Assembly: GCA_020850025.1 (NCBI GenBank)
Contig: JADZFI010000354.1
Location: 1 to 7,129, forward strand
From: Saprospiraceae bacterium
Lineage (GTDB): Bacteria; Bacteroidota; Bacteroidia; Chitinophagales; Saprospiraceae
Length of the DNA: 7,129 bases
Reading direction: 5' to 3'
Shown piece after piece: positions 5,774-7,129 of the stretch. Under the pieces are notes generated by a model. It saw only the letters and a list, made by a program, of their open reading frames with translations, ran no database searches and was not told where the DNA came from. Numbering within the stretch: position 1 is the first letter of the stretch; every line of letters starts with the position of its first letter. Position numbers and translations under genes: made by a program.

Positions 5774-7045
5774 TCACATAATTCTTGCTCCTTCCGGGAT
5801 CACCGCGCCTTTTTTTATCACGACCACACCATCGCGAACGACATACTCATCCGCATCAGTATCCGGGAGGTGAGGACCTCCTTTGATCACCACGTTGTTG
5901 CCAATCCGGCAATCCTTATCCAGAATGGCATGTTCAATATGGCAATAATGGCCCACGCCCATGGGTATTTCATCCTGGCTGACGGCGATTTCCTGAAGGG
6001 TCTGATACACATCATTCCCCATGACGATGGAATCCTTGATCACTGTATTCTCCCCTATTCTGGAGCGCAGACCAATGATGGAGCCATCTATCACCCTTGC
6101 ATGAATGATAGAACCTTCTGCAATCAGGGCGCGATTAAGCTGGGTACCACCGTAAAACTTTGCCGGTGGTAACATCCTTCCCCTGGTGTAAATCACCCTT
6201 CTGGAGTCAAACAGATTGAAAGAGGGAATATGGTCGGTTAGCTCAATATTGGCTTCAAAAAACGAACGGATGGTCCCGATATCCGTCCAGTAGCCCTCGT
6301 ATTGATAAGCGGCCACTTTTTTCCCATCGGCAATGGCCGCCGGGATGATTTCCTTTCCAAAATCGGTGGCATCCGGATAGTTATCGAACAGATCGTCAAG
6401 CGCTTTGCGGTTGAAGATGTAAATGCCCATGGAGGCCAGATAGTTTCGGCCGCGTTTTTTGTTAAGGGGACTCACCTCGCTGGCCCATTCTGGCAGCACA
6501 TCGGCGCCGGGTTTTTCAATGAAACGAGGGATATATCCATCATCGTCCACCTTCATAATACCGAACCCGGTGGCATCCCGGGCATCTACCGGAAGACAGG
6601 CAATGGTCAGGTCTGCTTTCTGGGCGATGTGGTGTTTCACCATCGCCTCGAAGTCCATCTGATAGAGCTGGTCGCCGGACAGGATCAGGATATAGTCGAA
6701 ATCCTGGCGATCGTAGTGTTTCCGGCTTTGCCGAACGGCATCGGAGGTACCCTGAAACCACTCTTTATTTCCAGGCGTTTGTTCAGCGGCCAGGATATCT
6801 ACAAATCCCTGGGTAAAATGATCGAAGTTATAGGCGTTTTTGATGTGCGCATTAAGCGATGCGGAGTTGTACTGGGTAAGCACATACATCCGCTTTACTC
6901 CGGAATTGATACAGTTGGAGATAGGAATATCAATGAGCCGGTATTTGCCACCAATGGGCACGGCGGGCTTTGAACGGGTTTCTGTAAGCGGATGTAAACG
7001 GCTTCCGGCGCCACCGCCGAGAATCAGGCAGATCATCTTTATCAT
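5774..7045 (-). CDS. glgC: Glucose-1-phosphate adenylyltransferase (ADP-glucose pyrophosphorylase)
   Basis: This 423-residue enzyme makes ADP-glucose from ATP and glucose 1-phosphate, the committed step of bacterial glycogen synthesis. The nucleotidyltransferase domain begins with LILGGGAGSRLHPLTETRSKPAVP (7-30). It continues with WFQGTSDAVRQ (96-106), the metal-binding SGDQLYQMD (123-131, Asp125), the glucose-1-phosphate loop FIEKP (175-179, Lys178), YLASMGIYIF (202-211) and GYWTDIGTI (251-259). The C-terminal left-handed beta-helix (about 285-423) shows the hexapeptide rhythm (IIHARVIDGSIIGLRSRIGENTVIKDSIV, IEHAILDKDCRIGNNVVIKGG). Its style is nearer the cyanobacterial/plant type than E. 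coli GlgC. Start: ATG at 7045, with a second in-frame Met at residue 4 immediately before ICLILGGG that could serve instead. No Shine-Dalgarno is seen. It is the first gene of a two-gene unit with ruvC; other glycogen genes are not in view. Confidence 0.95.
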   Translation of the reverse strand: MIKMICLILGGGAGSRLHPLTETRSKPAVPIGGKYRLIDIPISNCINSGVKRMYVLTQYNSASLNAHIKNAYNFDHFTQGFVDILAAEQTPGNKEWFQGTSDAVRQSRKHYDRQDFDYILILSGDQLYQMDFEAMVKHHIAQKADLTIACLPVDARDATGFGIMKVDDDGYIPRFIEKPGADVLPEWASEVSPLNKKRGRNYLASMGIYIFNRKALDDLFDNYPDATDFGKEIIPAAIADGKKVAAYQYEGYWTDIGTIRSFFEANIELTDHIPSFNLFDSRRVIYTRGRMLPPAKFYGGTQLNRALIAEGSIIHARVIDGSIIGLRSRIGENTVIKDSIVMGNDVYQTLQEIAVSQDEIPMGVGHYCHIEHAILDKDCRIGNNVVIKGGPHLPDTDADEYVVRDGVVVIKKGAVIPEGARIM

Positions 7046-7075
7046 GGCAGGTGTTGTTTTTCTTTTGATTCAGAG

Positions 7076-7106
7076 CAAACGTACATCAAGCCACAATGTT
7101 CCCCAA
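7076..7106 (-). promoter_or_regulatory. Bacteroidota-type promoter for glgC-ruvC
   Basis: On the minus strand TTG (7106-7104), a 20-base spacer, then TACGTTTG (7083-7076) matches the TTG / TAnnTTTG pattern exactly. Transcription would start near 7069, about 24 bases before the glgC ATG at 7045. Both elements, their spacing and their position fit, so this is the best supported promoter in the window together with that at 4039-4067. Confidence 0.65.
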
Positions 7107-7129
7107 CTATTTTGTTGTTTCTTATTTGC

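Overview
The window looks like an ordinary chromosomal stretch from a member of the Bacteroidota. Three things point there: start codons without Shine-Dalgarno sequences, promoter-like sites of the Bacteroidota type (TTG, about 19 bases, then TAnnTTTG), and the gene families present (a DUF4340 protein, a mammalian-type glutaminyl-cyclase-like M28 protein, a Do/HtrA protease with one PDZ domain, and a GlgC of the bacteroidete/cyanobacterial style). The short tandem repeats between genes would suit the Saprospiria branch, but that is a weak guess. No rRNA, tRNA, CRISPR, phage or transposase gene is visible.

Layout, left to right. A LOG-family nucleotide phosphoribohydrolase gene (81-650, +) converges on a membrane-anchored M28 / glutaminyl-cyclase-like gene (809-1843, -). 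The gap between them holds two facing arrays of an 8-bp repeat. Upstream of the M28 gene and on the same strand is an HD-domain protein (1943-2548, -). Divergent from it is a Do/HtrA serine protease (2754-3902, +). A strong intrinsic terminator (3966-4002) follows. Next comes a promoter-like site and a DUF4340 membrane-anchored protein (4115-5137, +). This converges on a two-gene unit read leftward, glgC then ruvC (7045-5188, -), with its own promoter-like site at 7076-7106. The DUF4340/ruvC gap is filled by a long inverted repeat.

The genes cover unrelated functions: envelope protein quality control and N-terminal processing (HtrA, M28), Holliday-junction resolution (RuvC), glycogen synthesis (GlgC) and nucleotide metabolism (LOG). 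I do not see a multi-gene new system. The most noteworthy signal is non-coding. Both convergent gene junctions are occupied by inverted repeats built from short tandem units, and these begin at, or within two bases of, the stop codons of all four converging genes.
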